A DNA stretch of 64,000 nucleotides from Rubrivivax sp. (lineage in GTDB: Bacteria; Pseudomonadota; Gammaproteobacteria; Burkholderiales; Burkholderiaceae_C): NCBI GenBank assembly GCA_024641945.1, contig JAHECD010000003.1, forward strand, positions 24,835 to 88,834, written 5' to 3'. The translations under genes and the position numbers were made by a program. Positions 45,164 through 55,146 of this stretch are shown one piece after another. Each line of letters opens with the position of its first letter. The stretch's first letter is position 1. Under the pieces are notes generated by a model. It was given only the letters and a program-made list of their open reading frames with translations. It did not search any database and was not told the origin of the DNA.

Positions 45164-45622
45164 ATGGACCTGCGCAAGCTCAAGACACTGATCGACCTCG
45201 TGTCCGAATCCAGCATTTCCGAACTGGAAATCACCGAGGCGGAAGGCAAGGTGCGGATCGTCAAGGCGGGTGCGCCCACCGCGCAGTCGGTGATCCACGC
45301 CATGGCGCCGCCCCTGGCGGTACCCGCGGCCGCGGCGCAGGGTGGGCCATCGCCGGCGGTCGCGCCAGTCGCACCCGCCGAGCCAACCGGGCGCGTCATC
45401 AAGTCGCCCATGGTGGGCACGTTCTATCGATCGGCCAGCCCCGGCGGCAAGCCGTTTGTCGATGTCGGCAGCGAGATCAAGGAAGGCGAGCCCGTCTGCA
45501 TCATCGAAGCGATGAAGATCATGAACGAGATCGAGGCGGACGCCAGCGGCAAGATCGTCGGCATCCTTTGTGAGAGCGGGCAGGCGGTCGAGTTCGGGCA
45601 GCCCTTGTTTATCGTCGAATAG
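45164..45622 (+). CDS. accB: biotin carboxyl carrier protein of acetyl-CoA carboxylase
   Basis: Carries CO2 on biotin between AccC and the AccAD carboxyltransferase. The 152 residues have an N-terminal helical domain (LRKLKTLIDLVSESSISELE), an Ala/Pro linker (about 45-75) and a biotinyl domain (IKSPMVGTFYRSASPGGKP). The biotinylated Lys118 lies in IIEAMKIMNEIEAD. It is followed by accC after 101 bp, and both are on the plus strand with accC the expected partner. Confidence 0.97.
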   Translation: MDLRKLKTLIDLVSESSISELEITEAEGKVRIVKAGAPTAQSVIHAMAPPLAVPAAAAQGGPSPAVAPVAPAEPTGRVIKSPMVGTFYRSASPGGKPFVDVGSEIKEGEPVCIIEAMKIMNEIEADASGKIVGILCESGQAVEFGQPLFIVE

Positions 45623-45723
45623 GCCGGTCCGAAATGACTTCGACCGCTGCCCGAGGCGACCGCGCCACCACGGTTCGACGCCCCGGCACGCCCTACGCCA
45701 TGCGTGATTGAGCCGAGGCACTC

Positions 45724-47073
45724 ATGTTCAAGAAGATTCTCATTGCCAATCGCGGCGAAATCGCGCTACGAATACAGCGCGCCTGCCGCGAGATGGGCAT
45801 CAAGGCCGTGGTCGTCTATTCGGAGGCGGACCGCGAGGCCAAGTACGTCAAGCTGGCCGACGAGGCCGTGTGCATCGGGCCCGCTGCATCGGCGCAAAGC
45901 TACCTCAACATGCCTGCGATCATCTCCACGGCCGAGGTCACCGACGCGGAGGCCATCCACCCGGGATACGGATTCCTGAGCGAGAACGCCGACTTTGCCG
46001 AACGCGTGGAAAAGAGCGGCTTCGTATTCATCGGCCCGACGCCGGAATCGATCCGCATCATGGGCGACAAGGTCGCTGCCAAGCAGGCCATGATCAAGTC
46101 GGGCGTGCCGTGCGTGCCGGGCTCCGAAGGCGCCTTGGCCGACGATCCCAAGGAAATCATCCGCAACGCGCGCACGATCGGCTATCCGGTGATCATCAAG
46201 GCGGCAGGCGGCGGTGGCGGTCGTGGCATGCGCGTCGTGCACACCGAGGCCGCGCTGATCCACGCGGTGCAGACGACCCGCGCCGAGGCGGGCGCTGCAT
46301 TCGGCAACCCGGCTGTCTACATGGAGAAGTTCCTCGAGAACCCCCGCCATGTAGAGATCCAAGTGCTGGCCGACTCGCACCGCAATGCGGTCTGGCTTGG
46401 CGAGCGCGACTGCTCGATGCAGCGGCGGCATCAGAAGATCATCGAGGAAGCGCCCGCGCCCGGCATCGCACGCAGGGTGATCGAGCGCATCGGCGACCGA
46501 TGCGCAGCAGCATGCAAGAAGATCGGCTATCGCGGAGCCGGTACGTTCGAGTTCCTCTACGAGAACGGCGAGTTCTTCTTCATCGAGATGAATACACGGG
46601 TGCAGGTCGAGCACCCGGTGACGGAGCTTGTCACGGGCATCGACATCGTGCAGATGCAGATCCGCGTGGCTGCCGGCGAAAAGCTGCCATTCACGCAACG
46701 AAGCGTGCAGATGCGCGGCCATGCACTCGAGTGCCGCATCAATGCCGAACACCCGTATACGTTCGTGCCTTCACCCGGTCGCATCTCAATGTGGCACCCG
46801 CCCGGTGGCCCGGGCGTGCGCGTGGATTCGCACGCGTATACCAATTACATGGTGCCCCCCAACTACGATTCGATGATCGGCAAGATCATCGTGCATGGAG
46901 ACACCCGCGAGCAGGCCCTCGCGCGCATGCGTACCGCCCTGTCGGAGACCGTCGTCGAAGGCATCAACACCAACATCCCGCTGCACCGCGAGCTGATGGC
47001 GGACTCCAACTTCATGGCCGGCGGCACCAGCATCCACTATCTGGAAGGCTGGCTGGCGCGGCGCAAGCAGTAG
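45724..47073 (+). CDS. accC: biotin carboxylase subunit of acetyl-CoA carboxylase
   Basis: ATP-grasp enzyme (449 residues) that carboxylates biotin on AccB using bicarbonate. Blocks: [36 protein letters not shown], the glycine-rich [17 protein letters not shown] (ATP lid), [38 protein letters not shown] and [20 protein letters not shown]. Active-site Glu/Asn/Arg of the [10 protein letters not shown] motif are intact. Length and motifs are those of AccC. prmA follows after 16 bp. Confidence 0.98.
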   Translation: MFKKILIANRGEIALRIQRACREMGIKAVVVYSEADREAKYVKLADEAVCIGPAASAQSYLNMPAIISTAEVTDAEAIHPGYGFLSENADFAERVEKSGFVFIGPTPESIRIMGDKVAAKQAMIKSGVPCVPGSEGALADDPKEIIRNARTIGYPVIIKAAGGGGGRGMRVVHTEAALIHAVQTTRAEAGAAFGNPAVYMEKFLENPRHVEIQVLADSHRNAVWLGERDCSMQRRHQKIIEEAPAPGIARRVIERIGDRCAAACKKIGYRGAGTFEFLYENGEFFFIEMNTRVQVEHPVTELVTGIDIVQMQIRVAAGEKLPFTQRSVQMRGHALECRINAEHPYTFVPSPGRISMWHPPGGPGVRVDSHAYTNYMVPPNYDSMIGKIIVHGDTREQALARMRTALSETVVEGINTNIPLHRELMADSNFMAGGTSIHYLEGWLARRKQ

Positions 47074-47089
47074 CTGGCGGCCCACGGCC

Positions 47090-47992
47090 ATGTTCGAGCT
47101 CGTCCTGCGTGCCCCCGAGGCACTGGTGGAACCGGTGTCCGACGTCCTGATGAACGATCTCGACGCGCTTTCGGTGTCGGTCGAGGACGCCGACGCCGGC
47201 AGTGCTTCAGAGCAGGCCTTGTTCGGCGAGCCGGGACTTCCAGCGCCCAAAGAGGGCTGGCAACGGTCGACGCTGCGCGCCCTTTTCGAACGCAGGGATC
47301 TTGCGGACGAGGCTGCTTCGACCTTGCTGGCGCAGGACTGGGCGCACGGGCTGCAACAAATCTCGCTCGAACCCGTGCCCGACACGGACTGGGTGCGCCA
47401 GACGCAGGCGCAGTTCACACCCGTCGCCGTGACAGCCGACTTCTGGATCGTTCCGACATGGCATGAGCCACCGGCCGAGGCCCGCCGGGTGATCCGCCTC
47501 GACCCCGGTCTCGCGTTTGGCACGGGAACGCACCCGACCACGCGCATGTGTCTGCGATGGATCGCGAGCCACGCCCCATCCGAATCGGCCGGATGGCGCC
47601 GTGTACTCGACTATGGCTGCGGATCCGGAATCCTGGCCATCGGCGCCGCACTGCACGGCGCGCGCGGAATCGACGCCGTCGACATCGATCCAGCCGCAGT
47701 GGAATCCACGTTGGCCAATTCGGCGGCCAACGGCGCGACACTGACGGCCGCGCTGCCTGACGCCGCCAAAGGTTTGTATGCGCTGGTGTTGGCCAATATC
47801 CTGGCGTCCCCGCTCAAGCTGCTGGCCCCGCTGCTGTGTGGTCACGTGGCGCCGGGCGGCTCGCTCGTGCTGGCAGGCATCCTCGATCGACAGGCCGACG
47901 AATTGAAGGCGGCCTACGCGCCTTGGTTGGTGCTCGACGTCACGGATGCGCAGGACGGTTGGATCCTGATGTCCGCGCGACGTCCGGCATGA
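47090..47992 (+). CDS. prmA: ribosomal protein L11 methyltransferase
   Basis: SAM-dependent enzyme (300 residues) that trimethylates ribosomal protein L11. The N-terminal substrate domain starts FELVLRAPEALVEPVSDVL; the SAM domain has IRLDPGLAFGTGTHPTTRMC, RVLDYGCGSGILAIGA (motif I) and DIDPAAVESTLANSAANG, then LVLANILASPLKLLAPLL (motif IV equivalent, NILA). It lies in the conserved accB-accC-prmA order, with the DUF3426 gene 40 bp downstream. Confidence 0.97.
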   Translation: MFELVLRAPEALVEPVSDVLMNDLDALSVSVEDADAGSASEQALFGEPGLPAPKEGWQRSTLRALFERRDLADEAASTLLAQDWAHGLQQISLEPVPDTDWVRQTQAQFTPVAVTADFWIVPTWHEPPAEARRVIRLDPGLAFGTGTHPTTRMCLRWIASHAPSESAGWRRVLDYGCGSGILAIGAALHGARGIDAVDIDPAAVESTLANSAANGATLTAALPDAAKGLYALVLANILASPLKLLAPLLCGHVAPGGSLVLAGILDRQADELKAAYAPWLVLDVTDAQDGWILMSARRPA

Positions 47993-48032
47993 GACGGATG
48001 CATTTGTTCGTTCGACGATCGCCCAACCAAAT

Positions 48033-49106
48033 ATGACGCTGGCCACCCGTTGCGCGGCATGCGGCACGTCGTTCCGCGTCGTCCAGGACCAATTGAAGGT
48101 CTCTGGCGGATGGGTGCGCTGCGGCCGCTGCAACGAGGTCTTCAATGCCATCGAAGGCCTCTACGAGATCGGCTCGCCGTTGGCCGAAGCGGCCCCCGAC
48201 ACTCTGTCGCCCGGCCCGTCAGCCGAGTCGGTCGAAAGCCCGCTCGAGTCGACCACCGCACCCGCGGACACACGTCAGCACGAGAGTGCGCCGCCGACGG
48301 AGGTCTCCGCGTGGCCGGGTCTCGACGATGTGTGGGTGACGCCGGCGGCAGACCCCGCGTTTTCTCAAGATCCCGCCGTGCAGGCACGCCTGGCGCACGA
48401 CGATATTTATGCGGGCGAACACGAGGACACGGCTTCTGGGGCAGAGACGCTCGCACCGCAGTCGTCCGCCGCTGGCCCGGCAAGGCCACGCGTCGAGCCC
48501 GCCGCCGAGCCACCGGCGTCAGCGCGGTCGAACACTTTGCTTGCCGAACCCCCTCGCGCGGACGCCGAGCCGGCGCTGGCGTCGATCGAGCCGATGCCTT
48601 CGTTCGTGCGTGCCGCGCAACGTGCCGAGCGTTGGCAACGGCCACCCGTGCGGTTGGCACTCGGGGTGTGCTCATTCCTGCTGGTTGCGCTTCTGGCCAC
48701 GCAGGCCGCCGTGGCCTACCGTTCCATCGTCGCGTCGCGATGGCCCGCCTCGCGTACCTTGCTCGATGGGTATTGCGCCTGGATCGGTTGCACGGTCGGA
48801 CCGATGCGGCACATCGCCGCGTTGTCGGTGGAGTCGAGCGGGTTGCAGCAGGTGGGCGGAACGACGATCTTCAATCTGTCGGTCGTGCTGCGCAACCACA
48901 GCGACGCCGAACTGATGGCCCCGGCCCTCGACGTGGCGTTGAGCGACGCACAAGGTCACCTCGTGGCACGCCGGGTTCTGACGCTGGCCGAACTCGGACA
49001 CCCTGCACCCACGCTCGTCGCCGGGGCCGAGGTGTCCTTGCAAGCGGGGCTGAACACTGGCGACACCCGTGTCGCTGGCTATACGATCGACGTCTTCTAC
49101 CCCTGA
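48033..49106 (+). CDS. zinc-ribbon and DUF3426 domain membrane protein
   Basis: A 357-residue protein with an N-terminal MJ0042-type zinc ribbon (Cys7, Cys10, Cys30, Cys33 in ATRCAACGTSF and VRCGRCNEVF), a long Pro/Ala/Glu-rich linker of about 160 residues, one membrane helix (about 207-228, ALGVCSFLLVALLATQAA) and a C-terminal DUF3426 domain with LRNHSDAELMAPALDVALSD. Function is unknown; in Burkholderiales it usually lies between prmA and a PfkB-type kinase gene, as here. Confidence 0.9.
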   Translation: MTLATRCAACGTSFRVVQDQLKVSGGWVRCGRCNEVFNAIEGLYEIGSPLAEAAPDTLSPGPSAESVESPLESTTAPADTRQHESAPPTEVSAWPGLDDVWVTPAADPAFSQDPAVQARLAHDDIYAGEHEDTASGAETLAPQSSAAGPARPRVEPAAEPPASARSNTLLAEPPRADAEPALASIEPMPSFVRAAQRAERWQRPPVRLALGVCSFLLVALLATQAAVAYRSIVASRWPASRTLLDGYCAWIGCTVGPMRHIAALSVESSGLQQVGGTTIFNLSVVLRNHSDAELMAPALDVALSDAQGHLVARRVLTLAELGHPAPTLVAGAEVSLQAGLNTGDTRVAGYTIDVFYP

Positions 49107-49141
49107 CAACGGGCCCAATGGCCAGCACTCATGGAGCCTCT

Positions 49142-50047
49142 ATGCCCGCACTGATTTGCGGTTCACTCGCGTTCGACACCATCACGACCTTTCCGGGCCG
49201 ATTCGGGCAGCAGATCCTGCCAGACCAGCTGCATATCCTGAACGTGTCCTTTCTGGTGCCCGAACTGCGCCGCGAGTTCGGCGGCTGCGCAGGCAACATC
49301 GCCTACACGCTGGCCAAGCTCGGTGGCGCACCGGTCATCATGGCGACACTCGGCACCGATGGCGACGCATACCTCGACCGTGTGCGCGGGTGGGGCGTCG
49401 ACACATCGCTCGTCACCACCGTGTCCCACCAGTACACCGCGCAGGCGATCATCATCACGGACGTCGACAACAACCAGATCACGGCCTTCCACCCGGGCGC
49501 GATGCAGCAGGCGGGCGAGGTCACGATACCTGCCCGCACGGACATCGCGCTCGCCATCGTGGCCCCCGACGGCCGCGAGGCCATGTGGAACCACGCGCGC
49601 CAACTGCACGATGCGTCGATCCCCTTCGTGTTCGATCCCGGGCAGGGACTGCCGATGTTCGACGGCACGGAGTTGCGTGCCTTCGTCGATCGCGCCACGT
49701 GGCTTGCCGTCAACGACTATGAGGGCCGCATGTTGTGTGATCGAACCGGACATACGCTCGAGTCCTTGTCGCGCTCGAACCTCAAGGGAGTGATCGTCAC
49801 ACTCGGCGCTCAGGGGTGCGATGTATGGATCGACGGCGAACGCCATCATGTCCCGGGCGTCGCGGCCACACAGGTGGTCGACCCCACGGGCTGCGGTGAC
49901 GCCTTCCGTGGTGCGCTGCTCTTTGGGCTCGAGCGTGGCTGGTCGCTCGTCCGGTGCGTTGAACTCGGCAATCGGATCGGCGCGCTGAAGATTGCCTGCC
50001 GGGGCGGTCAGAACCATGAGATCGACCGCGAGGCGCTGGGCATCTGA
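49142..50047 (+). CDS. PfkB-family carbohydrate (adenosine/ribokinase-like) kinase
   Basis: A 301-residue ribokinase-fold kinase. N-terminal PALICGSLAFDTITTFPGRF, the dimer/substrate block FGGCAGNIAYTLAKLGG and the C-terminal catalytic motif VVDPTGCGDAFRGALLFGL (GxGD, with Asp as base) are present, as is VIVTLGAQGCDVWID. Similar proteins are annotated adenosine kinase or carbohydrate kinase; the substrate cannot be fixed here. It has an ATG start at 49142. It ends 50 bp before the convergent histone-like gene, with a bidirectional terminator between them. Confidence 0.85.
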   Translation: MPALICGSLAFDTITTFPGRFGQQILPDQLHILNVSFLVPELRREFGGCAGNIAYTLAKLGGAPVIMATLGTDGDAYLDRVRGWGVDTSLVTTVSHQYTAQAIIITDVDNNQITAFHPGAMQQAGEVTIPARTDIALAIVAPDGREAMWNHARQLHDASIPFVFDPGQGLPMFDGTELRAFVDRATWLAVNDYEGRMLCDRTGHTLESLSRSNLKGVIVTLGAQGCDVWIDGERHHVPGVAATQVVDPTGCGDAFRGALLFGLERGWSLVRCVELGNRIGALKIACRGGQNHEIDREALGI

Positions 50048-50049
50048 GC

Positions 50050-50079
50050 AAAAAAAAGCCCGGCACGAAGCCGGGCTTT
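50050..50079. terminator. bidirectional intrinsic terminator
   Basis: Between the convergent PfkB gene and the histone H1-like gene is a 10-bp perfect stem, AAAGCCCGGC (50055-50064) and GCCGGGCTTT (50070-50079), with a 5-nt loop. An A tract at 50050-50057 is a T run for the minus strand, so it is a strong terminator for the histone-like gene. For the plus strand the T run is short (TTT). Confidence 0.85.
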
Positions 50080-50096
50080 GATCGGAGGAACAGGCC

Positions 50097-50528
50097 TTAC
50101 GGCTTGTTGCCCGTCGGGAAGGGCCAGGCCGCGGCCGGGCTCAATGCCGTCTTTGCCGCAGGGGCAGCAGGGGCAGCAGGTGCGGCAGGTGCCTTCTTGG
50201 CAGCCGCCTTCTTTGCGGCCGGCTTTTTCGCCGCAGGCTTTTTCGCAACCTTCTTTGCAGCGGCCTTCTTCGCAGGCGCCTTCTTGGCCGCCGGCTTCTT
50301 GGCAGCAGCCTTCTTCGCCGGCGCCTTCTTCGCCGCGGCCTTCTTCGCCGGGGCCTTCTTCACCGCCGCCTTCTTGGCGGGTGCGGCCTTCTTCGCCGGG
50401 GCCTTCTTGGCAGGTGCCTTCTTGGCCGCAGCCTTCTTCGCCGGCGCCTTCTTGGCGGCAGCCTTCTTCGCCGGGGCTTTCTTGGCCGGGGCCTTCTTGG
50501 CCGGAGCGGCCTTTTTCGCAGTTGCCAT
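50097..50528 (-). CDS. histone H1-like DNA-binding protein
   Basis: A 143-residue protein made almost entirely of lysine/alanine/proline repeats (units such as [19 protein letters not shown]), the lysine-rich tail type of bacterial H1-like (Hc1-type) nucleoid proteins. Its C terminus is Ala/Pro rich, with [11 protein letters not shown] at the end. The start ATG at 50528 has a clear Shine-Dalgarno (AAGGAG). Such repeats are unstable, so the repeat number may vary. It is followed by a strong terminator. A role in nucleoid compaction is inferred from the class. Confidence 0.9.
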   Translation of the reverse strand: MATAKKAAPAKKAPAKKAPAKKAAAKKAPAKKAAAKKAPAKKAPAKKAAPAKKAAVKKAPAKKAAAKKAPAKKAAAKKPAAKKAPAKKAAAKKVAKKPAAKKPAAKKAAAKKAPAAPAAPAAPAAKTALSPAAAWPFPTGNKP

Positions 50529-50761
50529 AACGATCTCCTTGATCAAGTTGCAAAGAGCACCGCACTGCTCGATACAGCGCGGTGATTCATTGCCTGGTGC
50601 TTTACCGAGACGCCTTCGCGCTACGGGTGCCTCAGTGCAATGAACGGGACAGCAAGCCGGCGCACCACTTCTGGCGGCAATGCATCACAGCTTGCAATTC
50701 GGAAAACCATAGTGATCGTGGGTTGGTTCAGAGCGGGCCGGTCGGTTATCGACATGCAACT

Positions 50762-51949
50762 TCAATCCCAGGAGAGTGCGCCACCGGTCTGATATTCGAT
50801 GACACGGGTCTCGAAGAAATTTCGTTCCTTCTTCAGATCGATCATCTCGCTCATCCAGGGGAACGGGTTCTCCTCATTCGGGAAAAGGGCCTCAAGGCCG
50901 ATCTGCTGCGCACGACGGTTGGCGATATAGCGCAGATAGCCCTTGAACATCGACGCATTCATGCCGAGCACGCCGCGCGGCATCGTGTCCTCAGCGTAGC
51001 GGTACTCAAGGTCCACCGCTCTCTGGAAAAGCGACTTGATCTCGGCACGGAACTCGGGCGTCCACAGGTGCGGGTTCTCGAGCTTGATCGCGTTGATCAG
51101 GTCGATGCCGAAATTGCAGTGCATCGACTCGTCACGCAGGATGTACTGATATTGCTCAGCCGCACCGGTCATCTTGTTCTGGCGACCGAGCGCAAGAATC
51201 TGCGTGAAGCCGACGTAGAAGAACAGACCTTCCATCAGACATGCAAAGACGATCAGGCTCTTCAGCAGCGTCTGGTCGGTCTCGGGCGTTCCGGTCTTGA
51301 AGTGCGGATCCATGATCGCGTCGATGAACGGGATCAGGAATTCATCCTTGTCACGGATCGACGAGACCTCGTGATAAGCGTTGAAGATCTCGCTCTCGTC
51401 CAGGCCGAGAGATTCCACGATGTATTGGTACGCGTGGGTGTGGATCGCCTCTTCGAAAGCCTGGCGCAGCAGGAACTGGCGGCACTCGGGCGCCGTGATG
51501 TGGCGGTAGGTGCCAAGCGTGATGTTGTTGGCAGCCAGCGAATCGGCGGTGACGAAGAACCCCAGATTGCGCTTGACGATGCGGCGCTCGTCGTCGGTCA
51601 GTCCATTCGGATCTTTCCACGTCGCGATGTCACGCGACATGTTGATCTCCTGCGGCATCCAGTGATTCGAGCAGGTGGCGAGGTATTTCTCCCACGCCCA
51701 CTTGTACTTGAACGGCACCAGCTGATTGACGTCGGTCTGCCCGTTGATGATGCGTTTGTCGGCCGCATTGACACGCCGCTCGATAGCAGCCGGCGCACTC
51801 GCTGCGGCCTTCGGCGCAGCATGCGCTGCAACGTTGGCGGCAGGCAGTGAGGCGGAGAGGACGTCGACGGAAGCGACGGCAACGGAAGGTGCGATGCCGT
51901 GCATCGGCTTCGAGGTTGGCGTACGAGTTTCTTCTTCCCAGACCAGCAT
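50762..51949 (-). CDS. nrdB: ribonucleoside-diphosphate reductase class Ia, beta subunit
   Basis: Radical-generating subunit of class Ia reductase, 395 residues. The diiron ligands appear in order: [19 protein letters not shown], the [14 protein letters not shown] stretch (ExxH with the radical Tyr equivalent to E. coli Tyr122), then [12 protein letters not shown]. An about 75-residue N-terminal extension before [16 protein letters not shown] is alanine-rich. ATG at 51949 was used. It lies after nrdA on the minus strand with a 149-bp gap that holds two perfect palindromes. Confidence 0.95.
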   Translation of the reverse strand: MLVWEEETRTPTSKPMHGIAPSVAVASVDVLSASLPAANVAAHAAPKAAASAPAAIERRVNAADKRIINGQTDVNQLVPFKYKWAWEKYLATCSNHWMPQEINMSRDIATWKDPNGLTDDERRIVKRNLGFFVTADSLAANNITLGTYRHITAPECRQFLLRQAFEEAIHTHAYQYIVESLGLDESEIFNAYHEVSSIRDKDEFLIPFIDAIMDPHFKTGTPETDQTLLKSLIVFACLMEGLFFYVGFTQILALGRQNKMTGAAEQYQYILRDESMHCNFGIDLINAIKLENPHLWTPEFRAEIKSLFQRAVDLEYRYAEDTMPRGVLGMNASMFKGYLRYIANRRAQQIGLEALFPNEENPFPWMSEMIDLKKERNFFETRVIEYQTGGALSWD

Positions 51950-52038
51950 GTGCGTGTTCGTCCTGTGGCGGTGAATTATGTGAGTGTTGCGTGAGAACAC
52001 CAAGCACTTGTTGACATCGATGACGTGCTGATGTTGCA

Positions 52039-52075
52039 GCGATGCATCGCATTCATATCAACACGATGCATCGTG
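52039..52075. repeat. two perfect palindromes in the nrdA-nrdB gap
   Basis: GCGATGCATCGC (52039-52050) and CACGATGCATCGTG (52062-52075) are both perfect palindromes sharing the core CGATGCATCG, with centres 24 bp apart. They lie 24-60 bp after the nrdA stop and 90-126 bp ahead of the nrdB start. They could form RNA hairpins or act as a DNA operator pair (see findings). Confidence 0.6.
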
Positions 52076-52098
52076 CAAGCGCATCGTGTCGATGTCGA

Positions 52099-54984
52099 TC
52101 ACTGGCACGCTTCGCAATCGGGATTGTCGATCGAGCAGAACTGGATGTCGGTCGCCGGCGCGGCCATCGACGTCGCATCGCCAAGTGCAGCGCCGGCCGA
52201 ACCACCGGCGGCGCCGCCGCTCATCGACACCGCATTCAATGCGCCTGGGCTCACGGTCGATTTCTCGGCATGCGTCGCGCCCATCGTGCGCAGGTAGTAC
52301 GTCGTCTTCAATCCACGCAGCCACGCAAGCTTGTAGGTCTCATCGAGCTTCTTGCCTGAAGCGCCGGCCATGTAGATGTTCAGCGACTGCGCCTGGTCGA
52401 TCCATTTCTGGCGCCGCGCCGCGGCCTCGACGAGCCATTGGGTCTCGACCTCGAACGCGGTCGCGTAGAGGCTCTTCAGTTCCTCCGGTACACGGTCGAT
52501 GCGGCGCAGCGAACCGTCGAAGTGCTTGAGGTCGGAGACCATCACGCTGTCCCACAGGCCGAGCTTCTTCAGATCGCGTACAAGGTATTCATTGACGACG
52601 GTGAACTCGCCCGACAGATTGGACTTGACCGAGATATTGCCGAAGCAGGGCTCGATCGACGCGTCGACGCCGATGATGTTGGAGATCGTCGCCGTCGGTG
52701 CGATCGCCACGCAGTTCGAGTTGCGCATGCCGTGCTCCGCGATGCGCGTCCGCAGAGCCTCCCAGTCCAACGTGGCACTGCGATCGACGTCGACATAGCC
52801 ACCGCGTTCGTCGGCCAGAAGGTCGAGCGAGTCGAGCGGCAACACGCCCCGGTCCCACAATGATCCGCGATAGCTCGAGTACCGGCCACGCTCTTCCGCC
52901 AGCACGGTCGATGCCCAGTAGGCGTGGTAGCAGACGGCTTCCATCGAACGGTCGGCAAACTCGACCGCGGCCATGCTCGCGTAGGGCACACGCAACTGGT
53001 ACAGGCAGTCCTGGAAGCCCATGATGCCCAGCCCCACCGGGCGGTGGCGCAGGTTCGAGTCGCGTGCCTTCTTGACCGCGTAGTAGTTGATATCGATCAC
53101 GTTGTCGAGCATGCGCATGGCCGTCGACACCGTCTTCTTCAGCTTGACCTGGTCGACCTGCCCATCCAGCAGATGCTGCGCCAGGTTGATCGAACCGAGA
53201 TTGCACACGGCGATCTCGCTGTCGCTGGTGTTCAGTGTGATTTCAGTGCACAGGTTGCTCGAGTGCACGACCCCGGCGTGGTTCTGGGGGCTGCGCACGT
53301 TGCAGGCATCCTTGAAGGTGATCCAGGGATGGCCGGTCTCGAACAACATCGAGAGCATCTTGCGCCACAGGTCCTTGGCCGGCATACGCTTGAAAAGCTT
53401 GATGTCGCCGCGGTCGGCCTTTGCCTCGTAGGCGGTGTAGGTGGCCTCGAAATCCTTGCCGAACTTGTCATGCAGGTCTGGGCAGGTGGACGGCGAGAAC
53501 AACGTCCAGTCACCGCCTTCGATCACGCGCTTCATGAACAGGTCGGGGATCCAGTTGGCGGTGTTCATGTCGTGCGTGCGCCGGCGGTCGTCGCCGGTGT
53601 TCTTGCGCAACTCGAGGAACTCTTCGATGTCCAGATGCCAGGTCTCGAGGTAGGAGCAGACCGCGCCCTTGCGTTTGCCCCCCTGGTTGACCGCCACCGC
53701 CGTATCGTTGACGACCTTGAGGAACGGGACCACGCCCTGGCTCTTGCCATTGGTGCCCTTGATGTACGAGCCGAGCGCGCGCACGCGTGTCCAGTCGTTG
53801 CCCAGCCCGCCGGCGTACTTGCTCAGCAGCGCGTTTTCCTTCAGTGCCTCGTAGATGCCGTCCAGGTCGTCGGCCACGGTCGTCAGGTAGCAGCTCGAAA
53901 GCTGCGAGCGCCGAGTGCCGGCATTGAACAGCGTGGGCGTGCTCGACATGAAGTCGAAACTCGACAGCACTTCGTAAAACTCGATCGCGCGCGCTTCGCG
54001 GTCGATCTCGTTCAACGACAGACCCATGGCCACGCGCATGAAGAATGCCTGGGGCATCTCGATGCGTTGCTCGTCGATGTGCAGGAAATAGCGATCGAAC
54101 AAGGTCTGCAGGCCAAGGTAGTCGAACTGCAGGTCGCGCTCGGGCTTGAGCGCGGCGCCCAGGCGCGCCAGATCGAACTGCAGAAGCTTGTCGTCGAGAA
54201 GCTCGGCTTTCACCCCCTTCTTGACGAAAGCGGGGAAGTAGTCGGCGTACACCGCTGCCATATTGGCGGCATCGACGTCGGCGCCGAGGATGTCGCGCCG
54301 GATCGAGTGCATCAGCAGGCGCGCGGTGGCGCGGGTGTAGCCGGGCTCCTTCTCGAGCAACGTGCGAGCAGCAAGGATCGCCGCCTTGTAGACCTCGTCG
54401 ATCGGCACGCCGTCGTAGAGATTGCGCCGCGTCTCGGCGAGGATCGGCTCGGCCTTCACGTCGGGGCCAAGGTCGGCACACGCCGATTCGACCAGCGCCT
54501 GGAGGGCCGCAAAGTCCAACGGGACACGCTGGCCCCGATCCGTGACATGCAATTCCGCCGGCTTGGCGGCTACCGGCGCCGCCTGCCGAGCACGCTCCTG
54601 CGCGCGCCGGTCGCGGTACAGCACATACGCACGCGCCACTTCGTGGTGCCCGCCGCGCATGAGACCGAGTTCGACGTGATCCTGCACGTCCTCGATGTGA
54701 AAAGTACCCCCGCCCGGGCGCGAGCGCAGCAGCGCGCGCACGACCGTCTCGGTCAGGCCATCCACCGTCTCGCGCACGCTCGCAGAGGCAGCACCTTGGG
54801 TGCCGTGCACCGCAAGGAAGGCCTTCATCAGCGCGACGGCAATCTTGTCCGGCGCGAACGAGACGACGGCGCCATTGCGACGGATGATTTGGTAGCCGGC
54901 GAACGCCGACGGCGCGGGTGTGGCGGCCTGCGGCGTGCGCGCGGGCATGGTGGGCACGTGCCCGGTGGACGAGACTGTCTGCAT
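52099..54984 (-). CDS. nrdA: ribonucleoside-diphosphate reductase class Ia, alpha subunit
   Basis: Catalytic subunit of class Ia reductase, 961 residues. N-terminal ATP-cone at about residues 30-115 (YQIIRRNGAVVSFAPDKIAV), the allosteric activity site. Active site: SQLSSCYL (redox Cys), NLCTEITL (thiyl-radical Cys and Glu), and the C-terminal redox pair CSIDNPDCEACQ. An upstream in-frame ATG would add sequence with no homology, so the ATG at 54984 is used. Two NrdR-like boxes lie 131-178 bp upstream. Gene order nrdA-nrdB is on the minus strand. Confidence 0.97.
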   Translation of the reverse strand: MQTVSSTGHVPTMPARTPQAATPAPSAFAGYQIIRRNGAVVSFAPDKIAVALMKAFLAVHGTQGAASASVRETVDGLTETVVRALLRSRPGGGTFHIEDVQDHVELGLMRGGHHEVARAYVLYRDRRAQERARQAAPVAAKPAELHVTDRGQRVPLDFAALQALVESACADLGPDVKAEPILAETRRNLYDGVPIDEVYKAAILAARTLLEKEPGYTRATARLLMHSIRRDILGADVDAANMAAVYADYFPAFVKKGVKAELLDDKLLQFDLARLGAALKPERDLQFDYLGLQTLFDRYFLHIDEQRIEMPQAFFMRVAMGLSLNEIDREARAIEFYEVLSSFDFMSSTPTLFNAGTRRSQLSSCYLTTVADDLDGIYEALKENALLSKYAGGLGNDWTRVRALGSYIKGTNGKSQGVVPFLKVVNDTAVAVNQGGKRKGAVCSYLETWHLDIEEFLELRKNTGDDRRRTHDMNTANWIPDLFMKRVIEGGDWTLFSPSTCPDLHDKFGKDFEATYTAYEAKADRGDIKLFKRMPAKDLWRKMLSMLFETGHPWITFKDACNVRSPQNHAGVVHSSNLCTEITLNTSDSEIAVCNLGSINLAQHLLDGQVDQVKLKKTVSTAMRMLDNVIDINYYAVKKARDSNLRHRPVGLGIMGFQDCLYQLRVPYASMAAVEFADRSMEAVCYHAYWASTVLAEERGRYSSYRGSLWDRGVLPLDSLDLLADERGGYVDVDRSATLDWEALRTRIAEHGMRNSNCVAIAPTATISNIIGVDASIEPCFGNISVKSNLSGEFTVVNEYLVRDLKKLGLWDSVMVSDLKHFDGSLRRIDRVPEELKSLYATAFEVETQWLVEAAARRQKWIDQAQSLNIYMAGASGKKLDETYKLAWLRGLKTTYYLRTMGATHAEKSTVSPGALNAVSMSGGAAGGSAGAALGDATSMAAPATDIQFCSIDNPDCEACQ

Positions 54985-55114
54985 GGATTCCCCTTGGATT
55001 CGGATGTGTGCGCGGTGTTCTTGTCTACGGTGCGGCCGGCCTTTGCGGCGGACTCTTCGGTCGCTCGGCGGCGCTGGGGGCGCCCGGCGGCTTGAGGACT
55101 CCGTCACCGAACTG

Positions 55115-55130
55115 ACACTATATATGGGGG
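55115..55130. promoter_or_regulatory. NrdR box 1 upstream of nrdAB
   Basis: ACACTATATATGGGGG at 55115-55130 matches the NrdR consensus ACACwATATATwGTGT in its first 11 of 16 positions. NrdR is a zinc-finger/ATP-cone repressor of nrd genes. It lies 131 bp upstream of the nrdA start and pairs with the box at 55147-55162. Confidence 0.7.
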
Positions 55131-55146
55131 TCGGGCGAGGTTCAAG

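Noticed and set aside
50097..50528. Short regular repeats that could be mistaken for a CRISPR array.
   Set aside because: The repeats are in-frame Lys/Ala/Pro codons of the H1-like protein, with no unique spacers.
50529..50761. Possible second gene between the histone-like gene and nrdB.
   Set aside because: Only short frames without support; likely the promoter region of the histone-like gene and the nrdB 3' end.
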